Shown here in pieces: positions 1-8,645 of a stretch of DNA of 64,000 nt (the stretch's first letter is position 1; every line of letters begins with the position of its first letter). The notes beneath the pieces are model-generated. The model was not told the origin of the DNA. It searched no databases and saw nothing but the letters and a program-made list of their open reading frames with translations. Source of the stretch: Streptacidiphilus sp. P02-A3a (GTDB lineage Bacteria > Actinomycetota > Actinomycetes > Streptomycetales > Streptomycetaceae). The translations under genes and the position numbers were made by a program. Location of the stretch: positions 9,185,922 through 9,249,921 of the forward strand of contig NZ_CP048289.1 of NCBI RefSeq assembly GCF_014084105.1, read 5' to 3'.

Positions 1-1119
1 GCCGAGGCCGGGTCCCATGGCCTCGGCGGCGTCATCGACCCGGACGTGCTGTGGTCCTGCACCACCTGCGGCGCCTGCGTCGAGCAGTGCCCGGTCGACA
101 TCGAGCACATCGACCACATCGTCGACATGCGCCGCTACCAGGTGATGATCGAGTCCTCGTTCCCGACCGAGGCCGGGACGATGCTGAAGAACCTGGAGAA
201 CAAGGGCAACCCGTGGGGCATGGCCACCAAGGCCCGCCTGGACTGGGTGAAGGAGCTGAAGAAGGAGACCGGCATCGAGGTCCCGGTCATCGGCGAGGAC
301 ATCGAACCGGCCGAGGTCGAGTACCTGTACTGGGTCGGCTGCGCGGGCGCCCTGGAGGACCGGGCGAAGAAGACCACCAAGGCCTTCGCCGAGCTGCTGC
401 ACACCGCCGGGGTGAAGTTCGCGATCCTCGGCAAGGAGGAGTCCTGCACCGGTGACTCCGCCCGCCGCCTGGGCAACGAGTTCCTGTTCCAGATGCTCGG
501 CGCGCAGAACGTGGAGACGCTGAACACGGTCCTGGAGGACGCACCCGTCAAGCGCATCGTCGCCACCTGCCCGCACTGCTTCAACACCATCGCCAACGAG
601 TACCCGCAGCTCGGCGGCCACTTCGAGGTCGTCCACCACACCCAGCTGCTGCAGCACCTGGTGGACGAGGGCAAGCTGGTCCCGGTGAACCCGGTCGAGG
701 GCCTGATCACCTACCACGACCCCTGCTACCTGGGCCGCCACAACAAGGTGTACACGCCGCCGCGCGAGATCATCGCCGCCGTCCCCGGGCTGCGCAACGA
801 GGAGATGCACCGTCACAAGGAGCGCGGCTTCTGCTGCGGCGCGGGCGGCGCCCGGATGTGGATGGAGGAGCGCATCGGCAAGCGGATCAACACCGAGCGG
901 GTGGACGAGGCGCTGTCGCTCAACCCCGACATCATCTCCACCGCCTGCCCGTTCTGCCTGGTGATGCTCTCCGACTCGGCCAACGGCAAGAAGAGCGAGG
1001 GCGCGGCGAAGGAGACCCTGCGGGTGGTGGACGTGGCCCAGCTGCTGCTGGACTCCGTCAAGGCCGTCCCGGAGGCCCCGGCCGCACCGGAACCCGAGCC
1101 GGAACCCGCCAACTCCTGA
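1..1119 (+). CDS. (Fe-S)-binding oxidoreductase, 5' end outside window
   Basis: The frame is open from base 1, so the start lies upstream; 372 residues are visible. Near residue 20 is a ferredoxin-type CxxCxxCxxxCP motif that binds a 4Fe-4S cluster. Two CCG (cysteine-rich, HdrB/GlpC-like) domains follow, with cysteine pairs in SCTGDSARRLGNE...CPHCF and CCGAGGARMW...CPFC. The family passes electrons between flavoproteins and quinones or disulfides. The C-terminus is a PEPEPEP tail of low complexity. The missing part would carry the membrane or first ferredoxin portion found in longer actinobacterial homologues. The substrate is not predictable from what is seen. A strong hairpin follows the stop. 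Confidence 0.9.
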   Translation, partial: AEAGSHGLGGVIDPDVLWSCTTCGACVEQCPVDIEHIDHIVDMRRYQVMIESSFPTEAGTMLKNLENKGNPWGMATKARLDWVKELKKETGIEVPVIGEDIEPAEVEYLYWVGCAGALEDRAKKTTKAFAELLHTAGVKFAILGKEESCTGDSARRLGNEFLFQMLGAQNVETLNTVLEDAPVKRIVATCPHCFNTIANEYPQLGGHFEVVHHTQLLQHLVDEGKLVPVNPVEGLITYHDPCYLGRHNKVYTPPREIIAAVPGLRNEEMHRHKERGFCCGAGGARMWMEERIGKRINTERVDEALSLNPDIISTACPFCLVMLSDSANGKKSEGAAKETLRVVDVAQLLLDSVKAVPEAPAAPEPEPEPANS

Positions 1120-1149
1120 CCCTCAACTCCTGACCCCGGGGCCGCCCCT

Positions 1150-1228
1150 GCGGGGCCGCCTCCCGCGCCTGTCCGGCACTGTCACCGGCAGTCACCGGCA
1201 CTGTCACCGGCGCGGGAGGCGGCCCCGC
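1150..1228 (+). terminator. Long-stem intrinsic terminator
   Basis: Perfect 20-bp inverted arms lie at 1150-1169 and 1209-1228, separated by a 39-nt loop that itself contains three copies of a CACCGG-centred repeat. There is no long T tract, as is usual for actinobacterial terminators. It sits 30 bp after the Fe-S protein stop and before the Yip1 gene. Confidence 0.8.
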
Positions 1229-1297
1229 GGGCTTTCGAGCTCCCGGCAACCTCGGCAACCGTGGTCGGCGGTCGGAGCGGCCGGGTACGGTCACATT

Positions 1298-2104
1298 GTG
1301 CGTGCCAGAGGAAATCCATTCAGTCGGAACCGTGCCACCGCCCGGGACCGGCCCCCGGCCCCCGTCGCCGCCCCCGCGGGCGGCCCCGCGGGCGGCCCTG
1401 CGGGCGGTCCCGCGGGCGGCCCCGCGGGCGGTTCCGGCGGTGTGCCCGTCGGCGGCCGGGACGACCGGCCGGGGCACACCCGTGCCTTCACCGTGCCCGA
1501 CGAGCCGGTGGAGCACATCACCACCTACCGGGCGGGCGAGCGGCACCCGGAGGTCCGCGCCACCCGGCTGCGCCGGCAGGACCTGCTGGTCGGCATCTAC
1601 CGCAACCCGACCCGTACCTTCGCGCAGATGCGCTCGCACCAGGTCTGGGGCCCGGCGCTGGCCGTCTCCGCGGTCTACGGGCTGCTGGCGACCTTCGACC
1701 TGGGCGGCCTCAGGGGCGAGGTGTTCGACGCGACCCCCGGCCTGGCGGTCTTCGCCCTGGTGTTCAGCACGCTGACCTTCGTCGTGGCCGGGATCCTGTT
1801 CGGGACGGTCACCTGGGCCCTGGCCCGACGGCTCGGCGGGGACGGCGCCTGGGCGCCGCTGGTGGGCCTGTCCATGATCATCGCCTGGGGCACCAGCCTG
1901 CCGCGCGCGCTGCTGACGCTGGTGCTGTCCCCCTCCGACGGCGTGGTGCAGTTCCTCGGCTGGACCACCTGGTTCCTCTGCGCCTGGCTGCTCACGGCCA
2001 TGGTGCGGCAGGTGCACGACCTGCCCTGGGGCAAGGCGGCGAGCGCCGCGGCGGTACAGCTGATCGCACTATTGCTGCTCTTCACCCTGCCCACCCTGAG
2101 CTGA
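1298..2104 (+). CDS. Yip1-family integral membrane protein
   Basis: This 268-residue protein starts at GTG 1298. Residues 1-60 are a polar, disordered head rich in Gly, Pro and Ala with a GGPA repeat. From about residue 105 there are roughly five hydrophobic segments, with the pattern RNPTRTFAQMRSHQVWGPAL before the first, typical of Yip1-domain (PF04893) proteins in actinobacteria. It should sit in the cytoplasmic membrane; no enzymatic residues are evident. It is separated from the upstream gene by a terminator, and the AlaX-like gene starts 100 bp after its stop, so the two may be co-transcribed. Function unknown. Confidence 0.75.
   Translation: MRARGNPFSRNRATARDRPPAPVAAPAGGPAGGPAGGPAGGPAGGSGGVPVGGRDDRPGHTRAFTVPDEPVEHITTYRAGERHPEVRATRLRRQDLLVGIYRNPTRTFAQMRSHQVWGPALAVSAVYGLLATFDLGGLRGEVFDATPGLAVFALVFSTLTFVVAGILFGTVTWALARRLGGDGAWAPLVGLSMIIAWGTSLPRALLTLVLSPSDGVVQFLGWTTWFLCAWLLTAMVRQVHDLPWGKAASAAAVQLIALLLLFTLPTLS
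1376..1435 (+). repeat. Five 12-bp tandem repeats encoding GGPA
   Basis: Five head-to-tail copies of a GCGGGCGGCCCC-like unit lie inside the 5' end of the Yip1 gene. Each encodes Gly-Gly-Pro-Ala, the last becoming Gly-Gly-Ser. The unit length keeps the frame whatever the copy number, so the N-terminal linker length may vary between strains. Confidence 0.85.
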
Positions 2105-2206
2105 GGGAAGATGGGACCGGTCAGTCAGTACTGATTCGGTCCGTCACTGCTGTCCCGGACCGTCACGTCCGCGCCACCCGTCGCACTCGTCACAGGAGAA
2201 TCACCC

Positions 2207-3076
2207 ATGTCCCTCCCCTCCGCGTCCACGCAGGTGACCTTCCCGGCGGGCACGGTCCACGGCAGTTCCACGGTGCTGGCGGTGGTGCCGCTGCCGGACG
2301 GCCGCCACGGGGTGGTCACCGAGGCCACGCCGTTCCACCCGCTCGACCACACCTGGCCGGACCAGCCCGCCGACAGCGGCAGCCTGGTCGTCGACGGCGT
2401 GGAGCTGCCGGTACTGGACTGCGTCACCGGCGGGGTCAGCCCCGAGGGCGAGCTGTCGCTGGGCGCCGACATCCCGGTGCGGCGCGGGGCTGAGGACTGG
2501 GCCTGGCTGGTCGTCCACGTGGTGGACGCGCCGGTGGCCGTCGGCGCCGCGGTCGAGCTGCGGGTGGACGCCGAGCGCCGGGCGGCGCTGTCCGCCGCGC
2601 ACACCGGCTGCCACCTGCTGGCGCTGGCCCTGAACGAGGCCCTGGCCCCGCGCTGGCGCAAGGACCCGGGCCGCGCGGACGCGCTCGGGCACCCGGACTT
2701 CGACAGCCTCGCCATGGACAGCTCCCGGATGGACGTCCGGGCCAGCACCGACAGCTACCGGATCGGCAAGTCGCTGCGGAAGAAGGGCTTCACCGCGGAC
2801 GACCTCGCGGCCGACCTGCCCGCGCTCACCGCCGCCGTCAACGACCGGCTGGCCGCCTGGGTCGCGGCCGACGCCCCGGTCCGGATCGAGGCCCCGGGCC
2901 CGGAGCTGACCGCCCGCCGCCGCTGGGCCTGCGACCTGCCGGAGGGCCCCGCCTCGATCTTCTGCGGCGGCACCCACCTGCACGGCCTGGGCGAACTGCT
3001 GTCGCTGAGCACCGAGCTGCGGCTGAGCGAGGACGGCAGCGAACTCACCGCCGTCACCACGCCCGAGCGCCGCTGA
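2207..3076 (+). CDS. AlaX-like alanyl-tRNA editing / metal-dependent hydrolase
   Basis: This 289-residue protein has the second additional domain (SAD) signature of threonyl/alanyl-tRNA synthetases. The zinc ligands appear as HTGCH (His132 and His136) and CGGTH (Cys253 and His257), so all four are present. The N-terminal half is a beta-barrel-like region as in AlaX proteins, and there is no aminoacylation domain. Free-standing AlaX proteins hydrolyse mischarged tRNA(Ala). The spacing between the two metal motifs and the weak match elsewhere leave room for a diverged substrate. The start ATG 2207 follows CAGGAGAATCACC, a good ribosome-binding site. It converges with dcd. Confidence 0.8.
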   Translation: MSLPSASTQVTFPAGTVHGSSTVLAVVPLPDGRHGVVTEATPFHPLDHTWPDQPADSGSLVVDGVELPVLDCVTGGVSPEGELSLGADIPVRRGAEDWAWLVVHVVDAPVAVGAAVELRVDAERRAALSAAHTGCHLLALALNEALAPRWRKDPGRADALGHPDFDSLAMDSSRMDVRASTDSYRIGKSLRKKGFTADDLAADLPALTAAVNDRLAAWVAADAPVRIEAPGPELTARRRWACDLPEGPASIFCGGTHLHGLGELLSLSTELRLSEDGSELTAVTTPERR

Positions 3077-3113
3077 CCCGCCCGGCTCAGATCCGGAGCT
3101 CAGATCCCCGGGC

Positions 3114-3689
3114 TCAGATCTTCGAGCGGTAGAAGTTGAGGTACGACCGCGAGGCCGTCGGCCCGCGCTGCCCGAAGTAGCGCGAGCCGTACTCGGCCGA
3201 GCCGTAGGGGTGCTCGGCCGGCGAGGTCAGCCGGAACATGCACAGCTGGCCGATCTTCATCCCCGGGTAGAGCTTGATCGGCAGCGTGGCGACGTTCGAC
3301 AGCTCCAGCGTCACATGGCCGCTGAAGCCGGGGTCGATGAAGCCCGCGGTGGAGTGCGTGAGCAGCCCCAGGCGTCCCAGCGAGCTCTTGCCCTCCAACC
3401 GGGAGGCGAGGTCGTCCGGCAGGGTCACCACCTCGTAGGTGGAGGCCAGCGCGAACTCGCCGGGGTGCAGGATGAACGGCTCGTCGCCCTCCGGCTCGAC
3501 CAGCCGGGTGAGGTCCGGCTGCTCGACCGAGGGGTCGATGTGCGGGTACTTGTGGTTCTCGAACACCCGGAAGTACCGGTCGAGCCGTACGTCGATGCTT
3601 GACGGCTGGATCATGGTCGGGTCGTACGGGTCGATGACCACGCGCCCGGATTCGATCTCGGCCCGGATGTCCTTGTCTGAGAGCAGCAC
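3114..3689 (-). CDS. dcd: dCTP deaminase
   Basis: This 191-residue protein is a near full-length match to actinobacterial dCTP deaminase. It has the KSSLGRLGL loop (101-109), the nucleotide-binding and catalytic [14 protein letters not shown] block (112-125) with the catalytic Glu at 129, and the C-terminal [13 protein letters not shown] lid. It deaminates dCTP to dUTP (in some actinobacteria dUMP directly) to feed thymidylate synthesis in the cytosol. It converges with the AlaX-like gene; the 37 bp between them hold three copies of GCTCAGATC. A small zinc-ribbon gene lies upstream in the same orientation. Confidence 0.95.
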   Translation of the reverse strand: MLLSDKDIRAEIESGRVVIDPYDPTMIQPSSIDVRLDRYFRVFENHKYPHIDPSVEQPDLTRLVEPEGDEPFILHPGEFALASTYEVVTLPDDLASRLEGKSSLGRLGLLTHSTAGFIDPGFSGHVTLELSNVATLPIKLYPGMKIGQLCMFRLTSPAEHPYGSAEYGSRYFGQRGPTASRSYLNFYRSKI

Positions 3690-3769
3690 GCCATGAGGTT
3701 ACGTGCCGGGACCGGCCCCCGCCCAATCAGCGGGGACCGACCACCCGCCGGCCCCGGCGCCGAACGGCC

Positions 3770-3988
3770 CTAAGCGAGGAACTCGGCGGCTTCGAGCCGC
3801 AGCGCCCGCTGGATCTGCTCGCCGCTGAGCGCGGCCAGGTCGGCAGGCACGGAGCTACGCAACCGCGCACACTGCGGGCAGCGGATGAGCCGCCCGGGGC
3901 CGATCCGCCCGGCCCCGAGGTTCTGCATCGGGAACGTGGCGGTGCTGAACAGGTGCCCCTCGGCACAACGGACGACAGTGCGCTCCAT
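3770..3988 (-). CDS. Small zinc-ribbon-like protein (72 aa)
   Basis: The start ATG at 3988 is preceded by GGAAAGGAAACA, a clear ribosome-binding site; a longer reading frame exists upstream but its sequence is not protein-like. The 72-residue product has RCAEGH near the start and RCPQCARLR in the middle, so two Cys/His half-sites could make a zinc knuckle. The C-terminus (LSGEQIQRALRLEAAEFLA) is an amphipathic helix. I recognise it only as a conserved-looking small streptomycete protein of unknown role. It lies 80 bp upstream of dcd on the same strand. Confidence 0.65.
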   Translation of the reverse strand: MERTVVRCAEGHLFSTATFPMQNLGAGRIGPGRLIRCPQCARLRSSVPADLAALSGEQIQRALRLEAAEFLA

Positions 3989-4298
3989 TGTTTCCTTTCC
4001 CCATCGGACGGCATACGGGCCCCAGCCGCCGCCCCGCCCGCCTGCCAGCCGGGTCAATCGGCTTGCGGCAGTGGACTCGTAGACGCGCGACCGGTTCCGT
4101 GCCACACAGCGCGGCGGCATCACATTAGGGGATCTTCCGGACACTGCACCCAAAGGCTCGCCGTCCCCCGACACCTGGAATCCGCCCGCCACAGTACGCC
4201 CCCACCCCCACCAGCAACACCCACCGGGTGCCTCCCTGCAAAGCCCCCCGAGCATGGGGTAGAGTAACCACCGTCGGCCGTACCTGACGGCAGATCAC

Positions 4299-4372
4299 GC
4301 GGGTGTAGTTTAATGGTAGAACATGAGCTTCCCAAGCTCAGAGCGCGAGTTCGATTCTCGTCACCCGCTCCA
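4299..4372 (+). tRNA. tRNA-Gly (anticodon CCC), CCA encoded
   Basis: All four stems fold. The acceptor is GCGGGTG with CACCCGC, the D-arm contains TAATGGTAGA, the anticodon stem is TGAGC/GCTCA around loop TTCCCAA (anticodon CCC), the T-arm is CGAGTTCGATTCTCG, and CCA ends at 4372. Its 3' half is the repeated sequence found again at about 14131 and 19290, so it looks like the integration target of the island to its right. Confidence 0.95.
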
Positions 4373-4426
4373 CATGAAAGCCCCAGGCCAGCGGCTGGGG
4401 CTTCTTTGCTGTCTAGACCATTCCGG
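4326..4426 (+). repeat. attL-like repeat: 3' half of tRNA-Gly plus terminator
   Basis: This stretch, from AGCTTCCC in the anticodon arm through the terminator to GTCTAGACCATTC, recurs nearly unchanged at 19290-19391. A degenerate copy of its first two-thirds occurs at 14131-14200. Such direct repeats of a tRNA 3' end are the hallmark of tyrosine-recombinase integration, which is known biology. That this pair was made by one integration event is inference. Confidence 0.8.
4378..4403 (+). terminator. tRNA-Gly terminator
   Basis: AAGCCCCAG and CTGGGGCTT pair around an 8-nt loop, followed by CTTTG. It lies 6 nt after the tRNA CCA. A diverged version with the same layout follows the right-hand repeat at 19342-19368. 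Confidence 0.85.
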
Positions 4427-4930
4427 CCCTGTCGTGCCAGAACGATGCTAACGGTCGGTCAGATTTAGCCATTTGGAGTCACTTTCCGTGCGGGAGTGAA
4501 ATATCCGCCGCCAAAGTCTTACATCATGAGACGCATTTTCTGTGACCTGCGTCACTTGCAGTGGTGCATGCCGTCGGGCCGCGGCTGCCATGCAGGTTTG
4601 GTGGATGTCCACAGGACAGCGTTCGCAGCACCGGTGCCAGATCCGTCGAGAGGCCAGCTGAAAGGCCGCGGCCATGCTCCGGCCTGTGCTGGCTCTGCCC
4701 GAACCCCTGACCCATGAGGCTGCGGCTGGTCAGCCCTTCGGGCCTCAGCTGGTGAGCAGACCTTTCCTCGCCGAGACCTCGTGCGGCATCATCAATGCAT
4801 GACGTCGCAGAAGGCAGATGCCGCGTAGGTCCCCGCACGTGCTTCGAACCAGCCTGCCCGACTCCCGAAGCCGCGATTCCACCAGCACCTTGTTCGTCAG
4901 CACCTGTCCCGGGCTGCCAGCTGTTCTGCT
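4427..4930. other. No confident gene; start of island
   Basis: About 500 bp after the tRNA terminator with no reading frame that looks protein-like on either strand. The first 150 bp are notably A/T-richer than the surroundings (ATTTAGCCATTTGGAG and on), in keeping with acquired DNA. Confidence 0.5.
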
Positions 4931-5203
4931 GTGCACACGTATCTCTTCGTGGACGGCCTCGACATGGTGGCTCGCAGCGACAGCAGGGTCGTCGGTCTGC
5001 ACCCGAGGCAACTCCTCCGCCCCGGCGGCCCCCTCTACCCGACGGACAATGCTCGCCGGGTGCGTGTCGCATCTCTTGACCCGACCGAACCGGACGCCGG
5101 CGGGCTCGATATCGGAGTGCGCTTCCGCCTCGGGCACTACATCGCGGAGATTGAGCGCGCGTACTCCAGTTGGTACTTCTCCGAGGGCATCAGCCGGCGG
5201 TGA
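4931..5203 (+). CDS. Hypothetical protein (90 aa)
   Basis: From GTG 4931 the frame gives a 90-residue protein with sensible composition: it begins MHTYLFVDGLDMVARSD and ends in an aromatic run, YSSWYF. There are no membrane segments or known motifs. Codon use is GC3-rich but less biased than in the core genes, as in other island genes. No good Shine-Dalgarno precedes the GTG, so the true start may differ. It lies 75 bp upstream of another unknown gene on the same strand; the two may form a small operon. I do not recognise a family. Confidence 0.45.
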   Translation: MHTYLFVDGLDMVARSDSRVVGLHPRQLLRPGGPLYPTDNARRVRVASLDPTEPDAGGLDIGVRFRLGHYIAEIERAYSSWYFSEGISRR

Positions 5204-5278
5204 GCGCCGGGGCCGACATCAGGGGTAGCTTCACGACGAATGCCAGAGGTGCGGTGCCGTCAGTGAAGGGGGATTGCG

Positions 5279-5734
5279 GTGGTTCGGCTGGGCAGGGGTG
5301 CAACCGGATTCCGAGGTGCCAAGGACGACCCGCTCCCGGAGGCCGACCTGCAGGCGTTCCGCGCTGCCTGGCACGCGGCCGCCCGGCTCGCAGACGGGCA
5401 AGCGGGAGAGCTCGTCCGGCAGGCGTACCCGCGAAGCTTCCACACCGCCACAGTCGCGGACCGGAACGGGACGCACGTCGTGCTGTGCCACGCCCACCTC
5501 CCGCTTGTCGCCTTTGCCGCCGACCAGTGGCGGGGGCACACAGTCGAGTTCCGCGACCCTCCGATCTGGTCGAACATCTTCACGGACGCGGGCTTCATGG
5601 TGATGTCCGAGCGCCTGCTCAACTCGCCGCTCAGCCAGGTGGACACCTCGGACCTGTGCTCTGCCGAATGGATACAGATCCGGTACTGGCGCGCCAACAG
5701 GCTGGGTGAGGTGCTCTTTAACTCCTGGGACTGA
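5279..5734 (+). CDS. Hypothetical protein (151 aa)
   Basis: The start GTG 5279 follows GGGGGATTGC, a usable ribosome-binding site. The 151-residue product is soluble and Trp-rich toward the C-terminus, with no signal peptide and no catalytic motif I can name. Its first 20 residues are basic and glycine-rich. It converges with the HAD-type gene, with only 12 bp between the stops. Cargo of the tRNA-Gly island; function unknown. Confidence 0.6.
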   Translation: MVRLGRGATGFRGAKDDPLPEADLQAFRAAWHAAARLADGQAGELVRQAYPRSFHTATVADRNGTHVVLCHAHLPLVAFAADQWRGHTVEFRDPPIWSNIFTDAGFMVMSERLLNSPLSQVDTSDLCSAEWIQIRYWRANRLGEVLFNSWD

Positions 5735-5746
5735 CCAGCCTCCCGA

Positions 5747-6298
5747 TCAGCCCTGTCCGCGATCAAGCTCGGCCGCCCATTCCTTGAGCACGGCGAAGTC
5801 CTCCGGCAGCAACCCGAGGCTCGGATCGATCCGCAACAGCAGGGACGGAGCGGGGTGGTGGGCGTCGACCCAATCGCGGTCCGCGCCAGTAATCTCATCG
5901 TCCAACCATGCAAACGGTCGGCCATCTGTCCAAGAGACGACCTCCGGGGTCTTCCAGAACACCCCGTCAGGCGACTTCGGCCGCGGCGAGGACCAGGCCA
6001 CGAAGGGGAGCTCGGGAAGTCCCAGGAGCGGCGCGAGGTGAGTGTCGGCCTCGTCCTCCCGCGTTGTCGCCCAGATCAACTCGAAGGGCAGCGCCATCAG
6101 CGCGGGGCCGTGCGCCGGGTTGAGCCACACCGGCAGCGGGACAGGTCGCCGTTCGGGATACCCCCACTCGGCATTCCGCGTTGCCTGCATCGCCACCCAG
6201 CCGGGAGTCAGCAGGCGGTGGGCCTCGTACCCGTCGGGTCGGTGGTCAGGCATCGCCCCGAATGGGTTCAGCGGACCGTCGACGTCAAGGAAGAGCAG
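5747..6298 (-). pseudogene. HAD-superfamily protein with doubtful 5' end
   Basis: The HAD motif I (LLLFLDVDGPLNPFGA) is encoded at about 6254-6298, motif II as LIWATTRED and the acidic motif as FAWLDDE, so all catalytic elements of this streptomycete HAD family are present. The first ATG in frame (6253) lies after motif I and would delete the nucleophile Asp. Upstream of motif I the frame stays open only to the stop at 6332-6334 and has no ATG, GTG or TTG; only CTG codons are available. Either an unusual start is used or the 5' end was lost. Phosphatase or phosphotransferase chemistry is expected of the family; the substrate is unknown. It converges with the gene ending at 5734. Confidence 0.6.
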
Positions 6299-6485
6299 TA
6301 GGGAAGAGCAGTGGGGGCTGCGCTGGGCTGGTCACGGCTGCACGGTAGCCGGTCTACGCGTCGTCGGACGTAGTTATTGAGCCGTCGGGATTGAAGCGGA
6401 GGAAAGGGGGGCGGGCTGGTGCACGCTGGGCGCTCGCCTGCTCCAGATGCCCTGACCTGCGCCTACATCAAAGTTGAGTCCGTGC

Positions 6486-6514
6486 TTGTCAATCTTCGTG
6501 CTCGGTGCTATAAA
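6486..6514 (+). promoter_or_regulatory. Housekeeping-type promoter of hsp20
   Basis: TTGTCA (6486-6491) and TATAAA (6509-6514) are 17 bp apart, 49 bp before the hsp20 start. The -35 box overlaps an imperfect inverted repeat, TTGA...TCAA (about 6474-6492), a possible repressor site. Streptomyces hsp18 is known to be controlled by the repressor RheA through inverted repeats near its promoter; whether RheA acts here is inference. Confidence 0.6.
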
Positions 6515-6562
6515 TCTGCCGTTGCCATGTGCATCCCTCTACCGGACAAGGAGTGATCCACG

Positions 6563-6991
6563 ATGCTCATGCGTACCGACCCCTTCCGCGAACTGGACCG
6601 GCTGACCCAGCAGGTGCTCGGCACCACCGCCCGCCCGGCCGCGATGCCGATGGACGCCTACCGCGACGGGGACACCTTCGTGGTCGAGCTCGACCTCCCG
6701 GGAGTGGACCCGGAGTCGATCGACCTGGGCGTGGAGCGCAACGTGCTGACCGTGCACGCCGAGCGTCGCCCCACCAGCGGCGAGGACGTCGAACAGCTCC
6801 TCTCCGAGCGCCCGCGCGGCGCGTTCAGCCGCCAGCTGTTCCTGGGCGAGACGCTGGACACCGACCGTATCGACGCCGCCTACGACACAGGCGTCCTGAC
6901 GCTGCGGATCCCCGTCGCCGAGCAGGCCAAGCCCCGCAAGATCGCCATCAGCGGCGGCACCTCCCCGCGCCAGATCAACCCCGGGCAGTAA
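6563..6991 (+). CDS. Hsp20/alpha-crystallin small heat-shock protein
   Basis: This 142-residue protein has the alpha-crystallin domain at about residues 30-130. It opens with [20 protein letters not shown] and has the conserved [11 protein letters not shown] strand. The C-terminal tail RKIAI carries the I-x-I contact motif used in oligomer assembly. It is an ATP-independent holdase in the cytosol. The start ATG 6563 follows AAGGAG at good spacing. A clear promoter lies upstream. The gene is intact, in contrast to many island neighbours; a DUF5133-like gene follows on the same strand, a pairing that I have the impression is common in streptomycetes. Confidence 0.92.
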   Translation: MLMRTDPFRELDRLTQQVLGTTARPAAMPMDAYRDGDTFVVELDLPGVDPESIDLGVERNVLTVHAERRPTSGEDVEQLLSERPRGAFSRQLFLGETLDTDRIDAAYDTGVLTLRIPVAEQAKPRKIAISGGTSPRQINPGQ

Positions 6992-7167
6992 CTCACCGGC
7001 TGGTGCACCGAGCAGCCCGACCGCAACCACCGGTCCCGGCGACCTCATTGGGGTGGGCGGCACCAAGCATCGGGCAGGTGCCGCCCCCCCTTGTCCCGCC
7101 CTTCCCTGAACCCCAGCGTCGTGGGAACCCGGCACAGGTTCTCACCTCCTCACTCCTGGAGCAGGCC

Positions 7168-7374
7168 ATGCCGTTGATCAACCTTCCGCTGCTCGAACGC
7201 CTCGTCGCCGAACTGGACGCGCTGCAGGATCAGCCCGACGCGGCCCGCCGACGCGAGGACCTGTACTACACGCTGTGCGTGTCCACCGGCGTACGCGAAG
7301 CAGACCAGGCCCTGGCCCGAGCCCGCCACCTCCTGGCCTCCCGCCAGGAGCACGCCTTGGTGCAGGCGGCCTGA
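7168..7374 (+). CDS. DUF5133-like small protein (68 aa)
   Basis: The start ATG 7168 follows CTGGAGCAGGCC. The 68-residue product is all-helical, with LLERLVAELDALQDQ, then the DLYYTLCVSTGVREADQAL core that marks DUF5133-type streptomycete proteins, here close to the minimal length. No catalytic residues are visible; function unknown. It lies 176 bp after hsp20 on the same strand. Confidence 0.65.
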   Translation: MPLINLPLLERLVAELDALQDQPDAARRREDLYYTLCVSTGVREADQALARARHLLASRQEHALVQAA

Positions 7375-7491
7375 TCGGCCCCCGGCCAGGGTCCCCGGGG
7401 CGACGAGCCGCAGGACGGGGGTGACCGCCACCGAGGGTTGTTCGACCGGATCAGGTTCGGCGGACCGAGCGTGCTCCGCTACTCCTGGGCT

Positions 7492-8439
7492 CTAGTGGTC
7501 CGTGGCGGTCAGGGCGTCGGTGGCGGCGGCTTGGCGCAGGGTTTCGAGGGTGGCGGCCTGCTGTTCGGCGCGGTGCTGCAGTTCGTGGAGCCGGTCGGTG
7601 TTCGGGGTCGATGCGGGCCACGGCCACGGCGCCGACGCAGGTCACGGCGAGGGCTTGGTAGATGTGCCCCATGACCGCTTCGGGCGTGTGGCCTGAGCTG
7701 GTGTGGAAGGCGCGGATCGCCGCCCGGGTGGCGACCTGTGCCAGGTGGCCGTGACCCAGTCCGTCGGAGAGCATCACCCACAGCGCCCGTCGCGAGCCCG
7801 ACCCGACAGTTGCTTCAGCCCCGGAGCGATTCTCGGAGCCGGGCAGTCCCGCAGCTCGGGTGCCCGCATCGCTACCGGGCGGGGGCGGACCTGCGGGTGC
7901 TGGTGTCACCGGTTCGTGCCAGCGAGAGGCCCAGCCGTCGCCGCATTCCTGGGCTCCGTTGATGGGCCGGTTCAGTCCTGCGGTCCCCGAGGGCGGCAGT
8001 CCGCCGCTGGCCGGGGCGGGGGTCGGAGGGCTCCGTGGCCGGAAGCGGGCCAGCATGACGGTGCCCTGGCCGGGGATGGAGTGCAGGTCGAAGGTGTCGG
8101 CGAGCCGGGCGATGGCGCCCAGGCCGATGCCGAGGGTACCGGTACTGGAACGTCCGTCGCGCATGGCCGCGGCACGTCCGAGATGCCCGGACCGCGGTCG
8201 ATGGCGAGGAACTCGATGCCGGCGTGCTGGCCGGTGCGCACGATCCGCAACGCGATCGTGCCGACGACGGCGTGCTTGACCAGGTTGGAGGCGGCCTCGG
8301 ACACCGCCAGCGCGACCTCACCAGCCCGGTGCGCGCTCCGCCCGATGCGCTCCGCCAACCGCGAGGCGGCCACGCGGGCGACGGTCAGGTCGTCGCGGAA
8401 CCAGACCACGTCCTCGCTGTCCAGCAGCACGGCGCTCAC
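7492..8439 (-). pseudogene. ATP-binding anti-sigma kinase / SpoIIE-type phosphatase, frameshifted
   Basis: Read from GTG 8439, the first about 85 codons encode an RsbT/RsbW-like GHKL ATPase (EVALAVSEAASNLVKH N-box; DRGPGISDV G1 box). At about 8171-8178 the frame breaks: the continuation MRDGRSSTGTLGIGLGAIAR is in another frame. It then runs into a PP2C/SpoIIE core, VMLSDGLGHGHLA, which breaks again at about 7612-7618 before a coiled-coil tail ending at 7492. The PP2C part is also too short, going straight from RIDPE to the tail. Intact relatives couple an anti-sigma kinase and phosphatase in stress signalling. This copy cannot make the full product. Confidence 0.75.
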
Positions 8440-8645
8440 CGCGCCCGCCCGACGCCACAGGCCAGGACCGCGGTCAGGCGCGTATCGCGGTCGTGCACAG
8501 ATGCCCCCGGTGGCATGGGAAGGGTGTGTGGACGCCTGCCACAGCAGCTCTGCCGGGCAGCGGCGCCGCCCCTGCCCGGAAGCAGACCGGAGATGCCCAA
8601 GTGAACCAAATTTTCTTCGACAGCAGCACAGAAAAATCTGTGCTG

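Noticed and set aside
4427-4930. Integrase or excisionase gene next to the tRNA
   Set aside because: No frame shows the R-H-R-Y pattern or a MerR/AlpA-type excisionase; the short frames are not protein-like.
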